A program made the position numbers and the translations under genes. From Streptomyces sp. Tu6071 (GTDB taxonomy: Bacteria; Actinomycetota; Actinomycetes; Streptomycetales; Streptomycetaceae): 64,000 bases of DNA. Of the stretch, positions 1 to 7,987 are shown in pieces; position 1 is the first letter of the stretch; each line of letters opens with the position of its first letter. The notes beneath the pieces were generated by a model that had not been told where the DNA came from, ran no database searches, and saw only the letters and a program-made list of their open reading frames with translations. Where the stretch lies: NCBI RefSeq assembly GCF_000213055.1, contig NZ_CM001165.1:5664945-5728944 (forward strand). Reading direction: 5' to 3'.

Positions 1-954
1 GGACAGGCCGAGCGCCTTGAACCCGGCAGCCGACGTCGTCGAGCCGTCCGTGGCCCGGATCTGGAATTCCTTGATCGCGTCGGCGACCACATCGGTGTCC
101 CGGGCGCCAGCCTTCATGCCCTGGCTGAGTAGCCCGGTGGCCTGCGAGGCGGACAAGCCCATCGCCCGGAAGATGGTGCTGTACTCGTTGAAGGTGTCGG
201 CGATGTCGTCCGCGCGCGGGCCCATCTTCTGGAGCCCGGCGGTCAGCGCATCGAGGGCCTCGGCCCCGTTCCTCGCGAGACCGGTCTTGATCATCTGCCC
301 GACCGCGTTCGCGGTCTGCCCAAGGTCCAGCTCGAAGGTCTGCGCGAGGTCGGCGACCTTCGTAGCGATCGATTCGAGCTGCGCGTTCGTCGCGCCGGGC
401 GGAGCGATCCCCGCGCGCATCGTGGCGCTGATCGCGTCCGCCGCCGTCTGGAAGTCCTCGGTGACGCCCTTCGCGTAGAGCTGCCCGGCGATCCGCCCGT
501 ACTGCTGCGCCACCGCCGGCGTCGTACCGAGCTGCGCGCCCAACCGCCCGGCGATCTGGCCCTGCTCCATCGCCTGCGAGAGCCCGGCCATCAGCGCGAC
601 CCCGATCGCCCCGCCGATCACCAGCCCCTTCACACGGGACAGCGCGCCCGAGAGTGCCCCGGCCGCGCGGTCGCCGCCCTCCTCGGCGCCGTCCGCCGCG
701 CCGTCGCCGACATCGGAGCCGATCCGGCGGCCGGCCGCGACGAACCGACCCCGCGCGTTGCGGAGCCGCCCGTCCGCGCCTTCGGTAACGCCGTCGCCGA
801 GGGCCTGCCCCGCGTGCTGCCCGGCCTCGTCGGCGTCGCCCGCCATCTGCCGCCCGGTGGAGCGCATCGCGTTCTCGGTGCGGCGGAGGGCGGGCGCGAC
901 GCCCCGGTCGTCGAGGCTGATCAAGCCGGTCAGCTCGCCGATCGTCAAGGCCAC
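1..954 (-). CDS. Tail tape measure protein, N-terminal part
   Basis: Only the first 318 codons are in the window; the gene runs off base 1. It begins at a GTG at 954 with a GGAGG ribosome site about 8 nt upstream. The N-terminus covers the first ~60 residues. A Gly/Ala-rich hydrophobic stretch (VIGGAIGVALMAG) and a run typical of phage tape measures (VGQMIKTGLARNG, LQKMGPRADDIADTF, FRAMGLSAS) follow. Tape measures set siphovirus tail length and are scaffolded during assembly by the chaperones encoded just upstream. The chaperone stop at 960 sits six bases before this start, so the two are translationally coupled. The position after the chaperones is the usual one in siphoviruses. Confidence 0.85.
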   Translation of the reverse strand, partial: MALTIGELTGLISLDDRGVAPALRRTENAMRSTGRQMAGDADEAGQHAGQALGDGVTEGADGRLRNARGRFVAAGRRIGSDVGDGAADGAEEGGDRAAGALSGALSRVKGLVIGGAIGVALMAGLSQAMEQGQIAGRLGAQLGTTPAVAQQYGRIAGQLYAKGVTEDFQTAADAISATMRAGIAPPGATNAQLESIATKVADLAQTFELDLGQTANAVGQMIKTGLARNGAEALDALTAGLQKMGPRADDIADTFNEYSTIFRAMGLSASQATGLLSQGMKAGARDTDVVADAIKEFQIRATDGSTTSAAGFKALGLS

Positions 955-959
955 GGCGG

Positions 960-1319
960 TCACCTCCTGGCGGTACGCCCCCTCGCGGGAGGCTCGGGGG
1001 GTTGGAAGTGCCGTGCGATCCGTGACTCGGCGGAGAGAAGGCCCCACATGCGGACGCGGAGCCAGCGCCAGGAGCGGGCGCGGAGGAGGCCGGGCTCGGA
1101 GAGGTCGAGGCCGTACGTCTCCTGGAAGTCCGCCTCGACGAGCGGCCATTGCTCCAGGAGACCGTCGAGGGTTACTTGCGGGGCGCGGCCTTGGCCTTGC
1201 CGCTGCGGGGTGACGCCGCCCTCGTACCACTCGTAGAGCCCCGTGACCGGGTCGTACTCGCCGCAGCCGACTCCGAGGAGCCTCGCGCTGCCTGGCGACG
1301 TGCCGCCCGGTTCGGGGCC
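960..1319 (-). CDS. Tail assembly chaperone, frameshift (T) segment
   Basis: This reading frame continues past the stop of the upstream chaperone gene in the -1 register. It ends at a TGA at 962-960, six bases before the tape-measure start. It has no convincing start of its own. Its translation looks real, with aromatic-rich segments such as YDPVTGLYEWYEGG, DFQETYGLDLSE and RSWRWLRVRMWGLL. In siphophages the second chaperone is made as a -1 frameshift fusion (G-T), and position, order and register all fit. A fused product starting at 1693 would be about 244 residues. A possible slip site is the C-rich stretch at about 1311-1319 (GGCCCCGAA on the minus strand), but the exact site is inferred, so the 5' limit given is approximate. 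Confidence 0.7.
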   Translation of the reverse strand, partial: GPEPGGTSPGSARLLGVGCGEYDPVTGLYEWYEGGVTPQRQGQGRAPQVTLDGLLEQWPLVEADFQETYGLDLSEPGLLRARSWRWLRVRMWGLLSAESRIARHFQPPEPPARGRTARR

Positions 1320-1693
1320 AGTTGAGAAGGGTCGCCACCGCTGGCCCAGTACGTGCGGGCGGTGTCGAGATCGGCGGTCACCCAGAACATGACGGTGAGC
1401 GCGGTGTGCTTGAAGCGCGCCCAGTCCGTCGCGGCGAGCAGTTCGTCATGCACCGGGCCGAGGAGCATCCGGTACAGGTCCCGCTCCTCGTCGTCGGACA
1501 GGCTCTCCGCGTCGGGCTCGGTGCCGTCCTGGAGCATCCGTGCGGCGGCCCGGGTGATCTTCTCGACGCGGAGCCCGTCCTCGGCGGACGGCGACGGGAT
1601 GCGGTACGTGCGCTCCACGCCGTCCGTGCCGCGCACGGGCAGTTCCAGGGCGTCGTCAAGGAAGGTGTCGAGGGCCTCGAAGACCTGTGCCAC
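1172..1693 (-). CDS. Tail assembly chaperone (G-type, DUF7426-like)
   Basis: A 173-residue acidic protein starting at GTG 1693. It begins MAQVFEALDTFLDDALELPV and carries a conserved-looking central segment (LLGPVHDELLAATDWARF). The tail after about residue 130 is a low-complexity Ser/Arg/Lys stretch, which is what is seen when ribosomes fail to shift and read on in the zero frame. It lies between the tail tube gene and the tape measure, as tail assembly chaperones do. It should bind the tape measure during tail assembly. The adjoining -1 frame is described separately. Similarity to the DUF7426 family is recalled, not searched. Confidence 0.7.
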   Translation of the reverse strand: MAQVFEALDTFLDDALELPVRGTDGVERTYRIPSPSAEDGLRVEKITRAAARMLQDGTEPDAESLSDDEERDLYRMLLGPVHDELLAATDWARFKHTALTVMFWVTADLDTARTYWASGGDPSQLAPNRAARRQAARGSSESAAASTTRSRGSTSGTRAASPRSGKAKAAPRK

Positions 1694-1694
1694 G

Positions 1695-2186
1695 TCAGCC
1701 CTCCTCTTCGTCGGCGAGCGGGTTGTCGATGAGGAGCAGCGGACCGTCGCCGGTGAGGGTCACCTCGACCTGGTCAAGGTCGGTGGTCTCGCCCCCGGAC
1801 GGCGCCCACTCGACGAGCGCGCGGCCCTCGTACGCCTCGGGGAGCCCGTTGCGGTCGTAGTAGCGGACGTGCACGTACGAGGCGGACCCGAAAGCGAAGC
1901 TCGCCATGCGCAGCGCCTCGTGCGTCGGGTGGTACGTCTTCTGCAGGTCGTTGATCTTGCGGTTGATCGTGACGGACAGCTCCCAGCTCTGGCCCGTCTT
2001 GGTGTTGCCCGCCCAGCCGTCCGAGTCGTAGTCGCTGGAGTCCTCAAGATTCGGTTCGGCGGAGGGCTGGAGTTCCGCCACGCCCATGACGGGCTGCCAG
2101 TCCGGCGTCGTGTCCGTGCCGAGATCCACCTCCAGCCGCCACCGGCGGGCGAGAGCGGTGACCTTGGTCTCCACGGGTGTGCTCAT
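1695..2186 (-). CDS. Major tail (tube) protein
   Basis: A 163-residue protein beginning MSTPVETKVTALARRWRLEV at ATG 2186. It contains the acidic motif EPNLEDSSDYDSDGWAGNTKT followed by a beta-rich segment (WELSVTINRKINDLQ). This pattern is familiar from actinophage major tail proteins. It sits directly upstream of the chaperones and tape measure and downstream of the head-tail connectors, the standard place for the tube subunit. The product should polymerise into the tail tube around the tape measure. Confidence 0.75.
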   Translation of the reverse strand: MSTPVETKVTALARRWRLEVDLGTDTTPDWQPVMGVAELQPSAEPNLEDSSDYDSDGWAGNTKTGQSWELSVTINRKINDLQKTYHPTHEALRMASFAFGSASYVHVRYYDRNGLPEAYEGRALVEWAPSGGETTDLDQVEVTLTGDGPLLLIDNPLADEEEG

Positions 2187-2196
2187 CTGCTGCTCC

Positions 2197-2643
2197 CTAT
2201 TCGTGCTGGTGAGGGCCCGGCCGTACGGTCCGGAGGTAGTAGTTCGCGGTCAGCTCCATGCGCTGCCGCGAGTCCAAGCCGATCCACGCCTGCGACTGCC
2301 GCCAGGCGAGCGCGACATGGACGGGGCCGAGGGGGAAGTGCTCGCGCATGTGCAGCGCGGCGAAGACGGCGTCGGCGAGGTCATCGACCGCGCCCGGGTC
2401 CCGGCCCGCGCGCATCCGCGCCTGCACCCCGGTGATCGCGTCCAGGCCGCCACCGTCCTCGACCGGGTACGCGGTCAGCGCGACCGCGCGGTCCGGGTCC
2501 GGGGGCATCGCGCCCCGGAAAATCCCCGTGCTGTCGGGGGGGATGACGGCGGCCGGGTCGTAGACGCCGACGCCCTCCCCGGCGAGCAGCTCGGCCAGGC
2601 CGACGAGGAGCGTGGTGGTGTAGCCGATCGGCGGGGCGCTCAC
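2197..2643 (-). CDS. Tail terminator / minor capsid 3-like protein
   Basis: A 148-residue protein (GTG start at 2643, overlapping the previous gene by four bases). The sequence DAITGVQARMRAGRDPGAVDDLADAVF, a short segment and a C-terminal ELTANYYLRTVRP resemble the Minor_capsid_3 / tail-terminator group, whose members cap the tail tube at the head junction. The order (closure, gp10-like, terminator, tube) matches that of siphovirus connectors. Assignment is from position and these motifs only. Confidence 0.55.
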   Translation of the reverse strand: MSAPPIGYTTTLLVGLAELLAGEGVGVYDPAAVIPPDSTGIFRGAMPPDPDRAVALTAYPVEDGGGLDAITGVQARMRAGRDPGAVDDLADAVFAALHMREHFPLGPVHVALAWRQSQAWIGLDSRQRMELTANYYLRTVRPGPHQHE

Positions 2644-2990
2644 CGCAGGGCCCGCTGAATCTGCGCGGCGATCAGCGCGGCAACCTCGGAGCGCGCCGCG
2701 TTGAGGGGCCGCTCCAGGTACTTCGCCGTACGCCCAGGTGCGTGCCGGTACGTCAGCTCCTCGTGCTGGCGCACCGCGTACGGGGTGTCGTACGAGACGG
2801 CGGCCGTCAGCGCGCCCTCATCCACGGACGCAGTGCCCGACCGGGACAGCGCCGCCTCGTCGATGGGCACCACCGTGCGGGACTCCGCCAGGACGTGCTC
2901 CGCCGCCAGGAGCAGCCCGCGCGCCGCAGCCGCGCGGATCTCGCCTTCGACAGCGTGGCCGTTGAAGCGAAGCCGGAAGCCCTGCGGCAT
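2640..2990 (-). CDS. HK97-gp10-like / minor capsid 2-type connector
   Basis: The ATG at 2990 is preferred. A strong AGGAGG lies 8 nt upstream and overlaps the alternative GTG at 2999, which therefore cannot use it. The 116-residue product contains AEHVLAESRTVVPIDEAAL, SYDTPYAVRQHEELTYRHAPG and a C-terminal EVAALIAAQIQRALR. The segment with YAVRQHE followed by G..KYLERPL is typical of gp10-like connector or tail-completion proteins. It would act at the head-tail interface. Confidence 0.65.
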   Translation of the reverse strand: MPQGFRLRFNGHAVEGEIRAAAARGLLLAAEHVLAESRTVVPIDEAALSRSGTASVDEGALTAAVSYDTPYAVRQHEELTYRHAPGRTAKYLERPLNAARSEVAALIAAQIQRALR

Positions 2991-3002
2991 GACGGCCACC
3001 TC

Positions 3003-3320
3003 CTACTCAAGCTGGATCTCCAGGTGGTCAGGCGTCGCGAGGCCGCCGCCGTCCCGCCGCGCGGTCTGAATCACCGTGGTGACCCGCCCTCCGGGGAGCG
3101 TCGCGCGGGACAGCGGCGGCACGAGCGCGCCCGGCGCGGCGTACGCCGTCGAGCGGCTCGTCACGTCCTCGCCGCCCGGGGAGCGCACGGTGCGGGTCTG
3201 CTCGTCGAGGAAGACCCGCAGCTCGCGCGGCGGGCCGTAGAGCGGGCCCGTGCTGGAGTCCCCGCGGTAGGGCTCCACGACGATCCGGTGACGGAGCAGC
3301 CAGCCCGGGATGCTGTTCAC
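3003..3320 (-). CDS. Head closure (stopper) protein, putative
   Basis: A 105-residue product from a GTG at 3320 that overlaps the upstream connector stop by four bases. It is beta-rich (HRIVVEPYRGDSSTGPLYG, REVRV-like segment LRVFLDEQ, then VTTVIQTARRDGGG), as expected of small head-closure or stopper proteins. The call rests mainly on size and position between the connector and the gp10-like gene. Confidence 0.5.
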   Translation of the reverse strand: MNSIPGWLLRHRIVVEPYRGDSSTGPLYGPPRELRVFLDEQTRTVRSPGGEDVTSRSTAYAAPGALVPPLSRATLPGGRVTTVIQTARRDGGGLATPDHLEIQLE

Positions 3321-4000
3321 CAGGTGCTCACCGCCCCCAGCCAGAAGCGCCCGGCAAGCTGCGGTGCACGCAGCTCGTCGGCCACCTGCGGCGCAAGCTG
3401 GCGGGCCGCCGAGTCGTCGCCCGAGATCGCGCCCGCAGCCCGGCCGCCGAGGCTCACGCTGCCGATCGCGACCGAGCCCCACCCGACGCCGGCCGCACCC
3501 GTCGAGTCGCCGACCTCGCCCCACCACGCGACCTGCGCGCACACCGCGCGGCCGATCGCCTCCGCGACGACCGGGTCCGCAGGGAGCCCGGCGGGAGTGA
3601 CGTCGTACCGGCAGTACGCGAGGACCCGGGCATCGAGCATCCGGGAGGCGTCAGCGAGGAGCCGCACGGCGCCCGGCGGGGGCACGTCCCGGAGGTACGT
3701 GGCGAGTTGCGTGGTCGTCGCGTACACCCGCCCGTCCGGCACCGTGGTGCTGGCGGGGGCGACGCCGACCTCCTCGGTTTCCACGGAGGCGCCGGTGCCG
3801 GTCACGGTCCAGTGCAGCAGCCAGACCCCGGCGAGCGTGTACTCGACCGGTGCGGTGAAGGTGCCGCTGTCGCCGCGCGAGACGACGGGCAGGAGCGCTG
3901 TCCCGTCCGGCTGCTCGACGCGGAGGACCGCGTTGGTGGTGTCGTCGTGCGGGCTGACGGTCAGGGTGGCCGTCGCCAGGTCGCCGACTTCGGGCATCAC
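3317..4000 (-). CDS. Head-tail connector with N-terminal Ig-like domain
   Basis: A 227-residue protein starting at GTG 4000 or ATG 3997 (GTGATG overlaps the preceding stop). The first ~85 residues form a beta-sandwich-like segment (TATLTVSPHDDTTNAVLRVEQPDG ... WLLHWTVTGTG). The rest looks like an adaptor helix bundle (YATTTQLATYLRDV, ASRMLDARVLAYCRYDV, AIGRAVCAQVAWW). Adaptor proteins of this sort bind under the portal. The extra N-terminal Ig-like part may be exposed. The connector role is inferred from order. Confidence 0.55.
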   Translation of the reverse strand: MMPEVGDLATATLTVSPHDDTTNAVLRVEQPDGTALLPVVSRGDSGTFTAPVEYTLAGVWLLHWTVTGTGASVETEEVGVAPASTTVPDGRVYATTTQLATYLRDVPPPGAVRLLADASRMLDARVLAYCRYDVTPAGLPADPVVAEAIGRAVCAQVAWWGEVGDSTGAAGVGWGSVAIGSVSLGGRAAGAISGDDSAARQLAPQVADELRAPQLAGRFWLGAVSTW

Positions 4001-7000
4001 CCACCCCCTTCGGTGGTCGTGGCGGTTAGCACCGGGCCTGCGGTGCCCGTACGGAGCACGGGCCCGTACGTGGTCGGGCTGAGCGCGGGGCCGGTGGTGG
4101 TCGGGGTGAGCCGGTCGGCCGGGCGCTGCCGAGCCGGAGCCACGGTCGAGGCCCGGTCGGCGACGGTGGCCGTGCGGACCATGCGGCGCTGGAAGGGCTG
4201 CCGTACGGCGCCTGCCCGTACGGCCGCGCGCCCGGGGCCGAGCCGGGCGGTGCGGCGCTGGACCGCGCGGCCCGCGTGCTCGCGCGCTCGGGCCGCGCCG
4301 AGGCGCACCGTGCGCCGGTGCCGTACCGCGCCCGCGCGGTCAGCCGCGCTGGCGGCCCGCACGCGCACCCTCGCCGCGCCAGACAGCGAGGTCGCCGTCA
4401 CGCCCTCTGCGGCGCCGCCCAGAAGCAGCCGCCGCTGAGGTTGCGCGCGGGCCGCGTGGTCGCGGCTGTGCGCGGGGCCCAGCCGCACCATCCGTACGGC
4501 GCGCACCGGGAGCGCGCCGTCGCGCTCCTCTGCCGGGCGAAGGCTCGCCCGCGCGCTCGCGGCCACCTCGCTCGCGCGCTCGCGGGCGGTCGCGGCCCCG
4601 ATCGGCGCCGCCTTGCGTACGGCGAGCGGGAGCGATGCGGCAGCGGTGCGGGCTGCTCCGATCCCCGTGCCACGGCCGGTCTCCGCCCGGGGAGCCGTCG
4701 CCGTCTCCCGCGCGGTGCCGAGGGCGGCCTGGTGGCTCGCCGCGAGCGCGCCCGCCCGCACGCCTGCGCGCGCGGTGCGCACGACGACAACGCGATGCGC
4801 GCGGACAGCGCCCGCGCTCTCGCGCACGGCCGGGGCAGACAGCGGCGCGCGACGGCGGACGGACAGCAGCTCAGCCGCAGCCGTCTCGGAGGCCGCGCCG
4901 AGCCAGCGACGGGCGCCGGCCGAAAGGCTCGCGGCGCTGTCGGTCTCCATCGCGGCGCCGAGCCGTACCGTGCGCGCGTGCCCGATCGCGCCCGCGCGGA
5001 CGGCGGTCCGGGCGGTCCGGATCGGCGCAGTGCGACGCAGGACGAGGGGCTGGGTCGTGGAGCTGACCAGCGCGGACCCGATCCGGACCGCCCGGACCGC
5101 GTGCACCGGCAGGGCGGCGTCGTGCTCGTGGGCGGGCGCCGCCGCCGCGCGGTGACGGGCCGTCAGCTCGCCCGCTCGCTCGGCCACAGGGGCGGCGCGC
5201 AGCGGGGCTGCGCGCCGCTGCCTGACCGGATGCGCTGCCCCCGTGGTGGCCGCCGGGCCGAGCTTCGCGCGCCGCGACCAGCTCGCCGCAGTGCCGTACT
5301 CGACCTCGAGGGCCGCCCCGAGGACCGCGCGCGCGACGGCCGTCACCGGGAGGGCCCGCTCCGTCGTACGCGCGGTCGCCGCCGGGCGCACGATGTGCGG
5401 CGGCGCGATGTTGAACGCCGCGAATCGCGCCTCGCTGCTCGCGCCCGCGTCGCGGTGGGTGGTGAGCTGCACCTGGAGAGGCGTGCCGTCGAGCACCCAG
5501 GCCGGGGCCGGGGACGAGCGCTGCACGGTCCACACCGCACCGTCCGGCGCCGTCTCCCACAGAAGGGCGTCGCCGGTCGCGCGGATGCGCAGCCAGGCGT
5601 GCCCGACAGGGTCGTACGGGAGGCTGACGCGGTCGGGGTCGTAGTAGCCCGCGCGCGCCGAGAGGTTGAGGAACCCGTGCACGGCGTCGACCTCGACGAC
5701 CGCGTCCGTGCCCATGTTCGCCGTCGTGACGAGGACCTGCGTCCACGCCTCGCTCGCGGTCCCGGCCGGCGCCGGGGTGATGCGGCAGAAGACCGCGGAT
5801 TCGGTGAGCCGGTAGGCGGTCGCGGAGGCGTAGCCCGCGTAGTCGCTCGTCGACGAGACGACGGCCTCGCCGTCGCTCTCGCTGATCGCCCCGTACGAGT
5901 CCGGCCAGCGTGCCTCGTCGACCGTGCCGTCCGCGAAGTCGTCGCGGAGCGCGGCCCCGAAGGGCAGGACCAGGCGGTGCCCGGCCGCGTGCTCGTGGGC
6001 GGCGCCGAGCTGCACGACGGTCTCGGGGCGGGCGTACTCGACGAGCGCCCACAGCGCGCTCACCCGCCGCACGGTCGTCTGGGAGACGTTCGCCCGGTAG
6101 CCGATCTGCGCCGTGCCGAGCGCGGCCCGCGTCCAGGCCGTGCCGGTCTGGGGGTTGGCGTAAGTGGTGAGCTGGTACAGGCGCGGTACGGCGCTCTTGT
6201 GGGTCGTCCACCCGTTCACCGCGACGCTCGTCGAGGGCGACTCGGCGACCGTGCCGCCCGACTGGCCCTTGATGCGGGTCACGATGCTCGCGGCCGTCGT
6301 CGCCGTCGATCCGACGCGCGCGCCCAGGGCGACGAGACGGATCGCGTCTGTCGCGCCGATCCCTGCGGCGGACGCGGAGGAGAGGGTGAAGTCGTCGGTC
6401 GCGGTACCGCTCGCGGCTGTCTGGTTGTAGGACGTCGCGTCGTCCGGGGTGATCTCCGAGACGCGTGCCCAGTTGTTCGCGGCACCCGCGGTCCCCCCGA
6501 CCGTGGTGGCCCACCCGTTCGCGTCCCCGACCCCGGCGGGGCGAAGGTGGACGACGGTGCCCGCCCTGGGTAGCCCGGTCTGCGCGCTGCCGGTGTCGTC
6601 GTTCACGGCCACGTCGTCGATGCAGATGTCCATGCCGCTCGCGGCCTGGATCGCGCCCATGCGGACGCGGGAGAAGCCGTTGATGTTCGAGCACAGCGTG
6701 TCGGCGAAGAGCGTGCCGTTGAGGTAGCCGCGGAAGGGAGCGGTTCCGGCCGTGACGGTCCCGGCGGTGTCGGTGTAGTCCAGCTCGATCCGGTGCCACT
6801 GCCCGAGGGCGAGCGGCGCGGTGGCGGGCCCGAGGCTGATGAGGGCCTGGTTGTCGCGGAGCTGGAGCGCGCCCGCGGTCGTCAGGCGTACGACGGCGGG
6901 GAAGTACCCGGACTGCCCCACACCGTAGATGTTGGTGTCGGCGGCGGGAAGGGCGGTGATGTACAGGTAGAAGCGGTGGAAGGTCCGCATGACCACACCG

Positions 7001-7176
7001 CTCGTGAGCTGCATCTCGACGTACTGCGTCGGGCCCGTGGGCACGACCCGCAGCGAGGCGAGACCTCCGGGGCGGTGGATGCTGGTGGAGATCGCAGGCG
7101 ATCCGTTGGAGTCCTGGATCTCCACCAGCGCGGCAGCGGACTGAAGCTCGAACCCACACGTCCACAGCCTGGCCAC
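3997..7176 (-). CDS. Large LamG-domain and repeat-containing structural protein (possible head fibre)
   Basis: A 1,059-residue protein placed between capsid and connector genes. The N-terminus (about 1-200) looks like a concanavalin A/LamG fold (MARLWTCGFELQ, GQWHRIELDYTDTAG, GYLNGTLFADT, DICIDDVAVND). A second LamG-like domain lies at about 410-610 (DDFADGTVDEARWPDS, HAWLRIRATGDALLWE). From about 610 to 1,020 it dissolves into some 18-20 degenerate ~20-residue units of the form RRxxRLGxAxxRxxA, with one early copy between the LamG domains (VVQLGAAHEHAAGH). It ends in Pro/Thr repeats. LamG folds often bind glycans. Capsid-bound fibre is an inference from location; a tail protein is less likely here. 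The repeat part is extremely Ala/Arg rich. Confidence 0.6.
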   Translation of the reverse strand: MARLWTCGFELQSAAALVEIQDSNGSPAISTSIHRPGGLASLRVVPTGPTQYVEMQLTSGVVMRTFHRFYLYITALPAADTNIYGVGQSGYFPAVVRLTTAGALQLRDNQALISLGPATAPLALGQWHRIELDYTDTAGTVTAGTAPFRGYLNGTLFADTLCSNINGFSRVRMGAIQAASGMDICIDDVAVNDDTGSAQTGLPRAGTVVHLRPAGVGDANGWATTVGGTAGAANNWARVSEITPDDATSYNQTAASGTATDDFTLSSASAAGIGATDAIRLVALGARVGSTATTAASIVTRIKGQSGGTVAESPSTSVAVNGWTTHKSAVPRLYQLTTYANPQTGTAWTRAALGTAQIGYRANVSQTTVRRVSALWALVEYARPETVVQLGAAHEHAAGHRLVLPFGAALRDDFADGTVDEARWPDSYGAISESDGEAVVSSTSDYAGYASATAYRLTESAVFCRITPAPAGTASEAWTQVLVTTANMGTDAVVEVDAVHGFLNLSARAGYYDPDRVSLPYDPVGHAWLRIRATGDALLWETAPDGAVWTVQRSSPAPAWVLDGTPLQVQLTTHRDAGASSEARFAAFNIAPPHIVRPAATARTTERALPVTAVARAVLGAALEVEYGTAASWSRRAKLGPAATTGAAHPVRQRRAAPLRAAPVAERAGELTARHRAAAAPAHEHDAALPVHAVRAVRIGSALVSSTTQPLVLRRTAPIRTARTAVRAGAIGHARTVRLGAAMETDSAASLSAGARRWLGAASETAAAELLSVRRRAPLSAPAVRESAGAVRAHRVVVVRTARAGVRAGALAASHQAALGTARETATAPRAETGRGTGIGAARTAAASLPLAVRKAAPIGAATARERASEVAASARASLRPAEERDGALPVRAVRMVRLGPAHSRDHAARAQPQRRLLLGGAAEGVTATSLSGAARVRVRAASAADRAGAVRHRRTVRLGAARAREHAGRAVQRRTARLGPGRAAVRAGAVRQPFQRRMVRTATVADRASTVAPARQRPADRLTPTTTGPALSPTTYGPVLRTGTAGPVLTATTTEGGG

Positions 7177-7188
7177 CGGCCCGCCCCC

Positions 7189-7641
7189 TCACGCGTTCTC
7201 GGCGACCGCCAGTCCCGCCGTGGCGATCTGCGCGGTGATGTCCGTCCCGTCCGGGGTGACCGCGAAGTCGTGCACGGTCAGCGGGATCAGCGCGCTGTCC
7301 GCGCTGCTGCCGGTGGGGTCGAAGGCGATGACGAGCTTCCCGGTGGCGGGCCCGCTCGCGGCGGTCCACGTCACGTCGGCAGCGTCCACGGAGGCGCTGT
7401 TCGTCGTGTCGTTGACCGCCGCCGTGACTCCGGTCAGGACCTTGCGGCCCATCGCGGTCTGCTCCGTCGCGGTCGCGAGGATCGCGGCGAGCGTGTCCGC
7501 GTCCTGGAGCGCGTCGTCCGTGGGCAGGCCCGACGCCGCGAGCACGACGGCGACGAGCTTCGCCCCGCCGGTGCCCGCCTGCGCCGTCGCCCCGTAGTGC
7601 ACGAAGCGGCCCTTCGCCGTGTTCGTGACGAGGTCAGCCAT
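7189..7641 (-). CDS. Capsid-associated protein, possible decoration protein
   Basis: A 150-residue, beta-rich, Ala/Thr/Asp-rich protein (ATG 7641; MADLVTNTAKGRFVHYGATAQ). It overlaps the upstream gene by eight bases and lies two genes after the major capsid protein. Its composition and size suit a decoration protein or head fibre base. No motif decides this. It is followed within 12 bases by the large LamG/repeat protein, so the two may form one surface structure. Confidence 0.4.
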   Translation of the reverse strand: MADLVTNTAKGRFVHYGATAQAGTGGAKLVAVVLAASGLPTDDALQDADTLAAILATATEQTAMGRKVLTGVTAAVNDTTNSASVDAADVTWTAASGPATGKLVIAFDPTGSSADSALIPLTVHDFAVTPDGTDITAQIATAGLAVAENA

Positions 7642-7987
7642 CGCTCACCCCGTACTTCGCGACGAGTAGCTCCTTCGTCAGCGTGTCGACCTCGGCGCGC
7701 TCCTCGTCGGAGACCGCGCGCTCGCGGGCGTACTCCTGCCACTCGGCCTTCGACGCCGAGCGGGCGGGCGGCTCGTCGGCCGCTCGCTCCTCCAGCTCCT
7801 CGTCCGTGGCGTCCTGCTCGGCCACGCCCGGGGACGCCTGCGGGCGCGAGAGGACACCGTCCGGCCGGACCGGGCCCGGCTCCTCCCCGTCCTCCAGGCG
7901 CTCCCAGTTGGGGAGGAAGTCGAGCCGGGCGTCCGGCTCCTGGCGCTCGACGACCTCGCCGTTGTTCTCGTTGCGGTAGCGGATCAT
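7634..7987 (-). CDS. Hypothetical acidic head-region protein
   Basis: A 117-residue protein starting at ATG 7987, overlapping the major capsid stop (ATGA). It is strongly charged (MIRYRNENNGEVVERQEPDA, then EEPGP and DEELEERAADEP) and ends with a short helix (EVDTLTKELLVAKYGVSDG). This last part resembles the Rho-N-like or peptide-binding tails seen in small proteins that follow phage capsid genes. Function unknown; a capsid accessory role is likely from position. Confidence 0.5.
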   Translation of the reverse strand: MIRYRNENNGEVVERQEPDARLDFLPNWERLEDGEEPGPVRPDGVLSRPQASPGVAEQDATDEELEERAADEPPARSASKAEWQEYARERAVSDEERAEVDTLTKELLVAKYGVSDG

